Assembly (NCBI RefSeq): GCF_016629525.1
Contig: NZ_AP024269.1
Coordinates: 3,038,001-3,102,000, forward strand
Source: Kaistia sp. 32K
Lineage (GTDB): Bacteria; Pseudomonadota; Alphaproteobacteria; Rhizobiales; Kaistiaceae
Length of the DNA stretch: 64,000 nt
Direction: 5' to 3'
The notes below the pieces were generated by a model that had not been told where the DNA came from, did no database searches, and saw only the letters and a program-made list of their open reading frames with translations. Shown in pieces: positions 63,302 through 64,000 of the stretch. Positions within the stretch are counted from its first letter, which is position 1, and each line of letters opens with the position of its first letter. The position numbers were made by a program, and so were the translations under genes.

Positions 63302-64000
63302 ATGGCATCGCAGCTCATCCCCGTCGCCGCACTCCTCATCGGGTCGGCACTCCTGCTCGTCGCAGGCGGCATTCACGGCCTGCTTCTTCCCATCCGCGGA
63401 GCGATCGAGGGATTCACGACGACGGAACTGGGCCTGATCGGCACCGGCTGGGCCGTCGGCTTCGTGCTCGGCTGCCTGGTCGTGCCGCGCATCGTGCGCC
63501 GGGTCGGCCATGTCCGCGCCTATGGCGTGATGGCGTCGATCGCCGGCGTCGTCATCCTGCTCAACCTCCTGATCATCTCGCCCTGGGCGTGGATCGGGCT
63601 GCGCGCCTTCTCCGGCTTCTGCTTCGCCGGCGCCCAGATGATCGTCGAGAGCTGGCTGAACGAGCGCTGCACGCGGGAAAATCGCGGCACGATCTTCTCG
63701 GTCTACCAGATGGTGAATTTCGCCGCGTCGACGGCGGGCCAGCTGCTGCTGGCGACGGCGCCGGCCGAGGGCTTCTTCTTCTTCGTGCTCGGCGCGATCT
63801 TCTACTGCCTGGCGATCCTGCCGTCGGCCTTGTCGACGGCGCAGACGCCGCGTCCCCTGAAGACGACCAAGATCGACCTGCGCAGCCTGTTCCGCAATTC
63901 GCCGGTCTCGGCCGTCGGCTGCTTCCTGATCGGCCTCGTCAACGGCGCCTTCGGCACGCTCGGCGCCGTGTATGGCCAGAAGATCGGCCTGCCGACCGCC
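63302..64000 (+). CDS. MFS transporter, N-terminal part, cut by window end
   Basis: 233 codons are visible and the frame is still open at the last base. MASQLIPVAALLIGSALLLVAGGIHGLLLPIRGAIEGF, then GLIGTGWAVGFVLGCLVVPRIVRRVGHVRAYG, the MFS loop 2-3 motif, then FSGFCFAGAQMIVESWLNERCTRENRGTIFSVYQM. The last resembles YfkF/YcaD-type MFS proteins. Six helices and the central loop (RPLKTTKIDLRSLF) are present. Substrate unknown. Confidence 0.8.
   Translation, partial: MASQLIPVAALLIGSALLLVAGGIHGLLLPIRGAIEGFTTTELGLIGTGWAVGFVLGCLVVPRIVRRVGHVRAYGVMASIAGVVILLNLLIISPWAWIGLRAFSGFCFAGAQMIVESWLNERCTRENRGTIFSVYQMVNFAASTAGQLLLATAPAEGFFFFVLGAIFYCLAILPSALSTAQTPRPLKTTKIDLRSLFRNSPVSAVGCFLIGLVNGAFGTLGAVYGQKIGLPTA

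Overview
This 64 kb window is high-GC chromosomal DNA from an alphaproteobacterium, most probably of the order Hyphomicrobiales (Rhizobiales). Pointers are a sitABCD operon behind Fur/Mur-type boxes, a GguC/AraD1 plus aldehyde dehydrogenase pentose-acid module, DUF2865 and Usg proteins, a two-part XdhC system, a GatB/GluRS route to Gln-tRNA, and dispersed GC-rich palindromes typical of that order. Genus cannot be fixed from sequence reading alone. I see no transposase, integrase, prophage, CRISPR array or rRNA.

Layout: 1-628 repeat-rich non-coding DNA; 629-4235 manganese/iron ABC transporter sitABCD with two tandem metal-regulator boxes; 4402-6895 a frameshifted patatin gene and a GntP permease; 7011-10195 a sugar ABC transporter without its own ATPase; 10488-13161 an L,D-transpeptidase overlapping an amino-acid-type binding protein; 13323-15618 a methyltransferase and an AraC regulator; 15807-18529 three sugar-transfer-type enzymes that all start with GTG or TTG; 18629-21047 regulators and a quinone oxidoreductase; 21250-22399 an AT-rich orphan gene abutting the 3' end of tRNA-Gln; 23009-23614 a secreted Gly-rich repeat protein; 24511-27127 an arsenic operon (arsR-acr3-arsC-arsH); 27480-31578 a PotABC/FbpABC-like ABC transporter; 31771-32999 and 52937-53721 two separate ArsR-SRPBCC pairs; 33144-36562 an oxidative pentose-acid module with its GntR regulator; 36795-47814 housekeeping and stress genes (gst, gatB, creA, MATE, AGE isomerase, gltX, aldo-keto reductase, PhnB-like); 48325-52365 the ATP-grasp / alpha-E / transglutaminase-like / Anbu operon; 54793-57456 molybdenum-cofactor maturation genes; 57831-64000 an alpha/beta hydrolase, DoxX, ETF-QO, a PQQ-type sugar dehydrogenase, a uracil-DNA glycosylase and the start of an MFS transporter.

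The most interesting unit is the Anbu operon at 48325-52365. It has a well-formed sigma-54 (-24/-12) promoter directly upstream, which suggests nitrogen- or stress-dependent expression of a proteasome-like peptidase together with a predicted peptide-bond-forming ATP-grasp enzyme. Its transglutaminase-fold member lacks the catalytic cysteine. Second-tier signals are the two ArsR-SRPBCC promoters, whose near-perfect 9-2-9 palindromes sit in the -35/-10 spacer in one case and over the start codon of a predicted leaderless mRNA in the other; the tandem Fur-family boxes 42 bp apart in front of sitA; and the AT-rich deoxyribosyltransferase-like gene beside tRNA-Gln.
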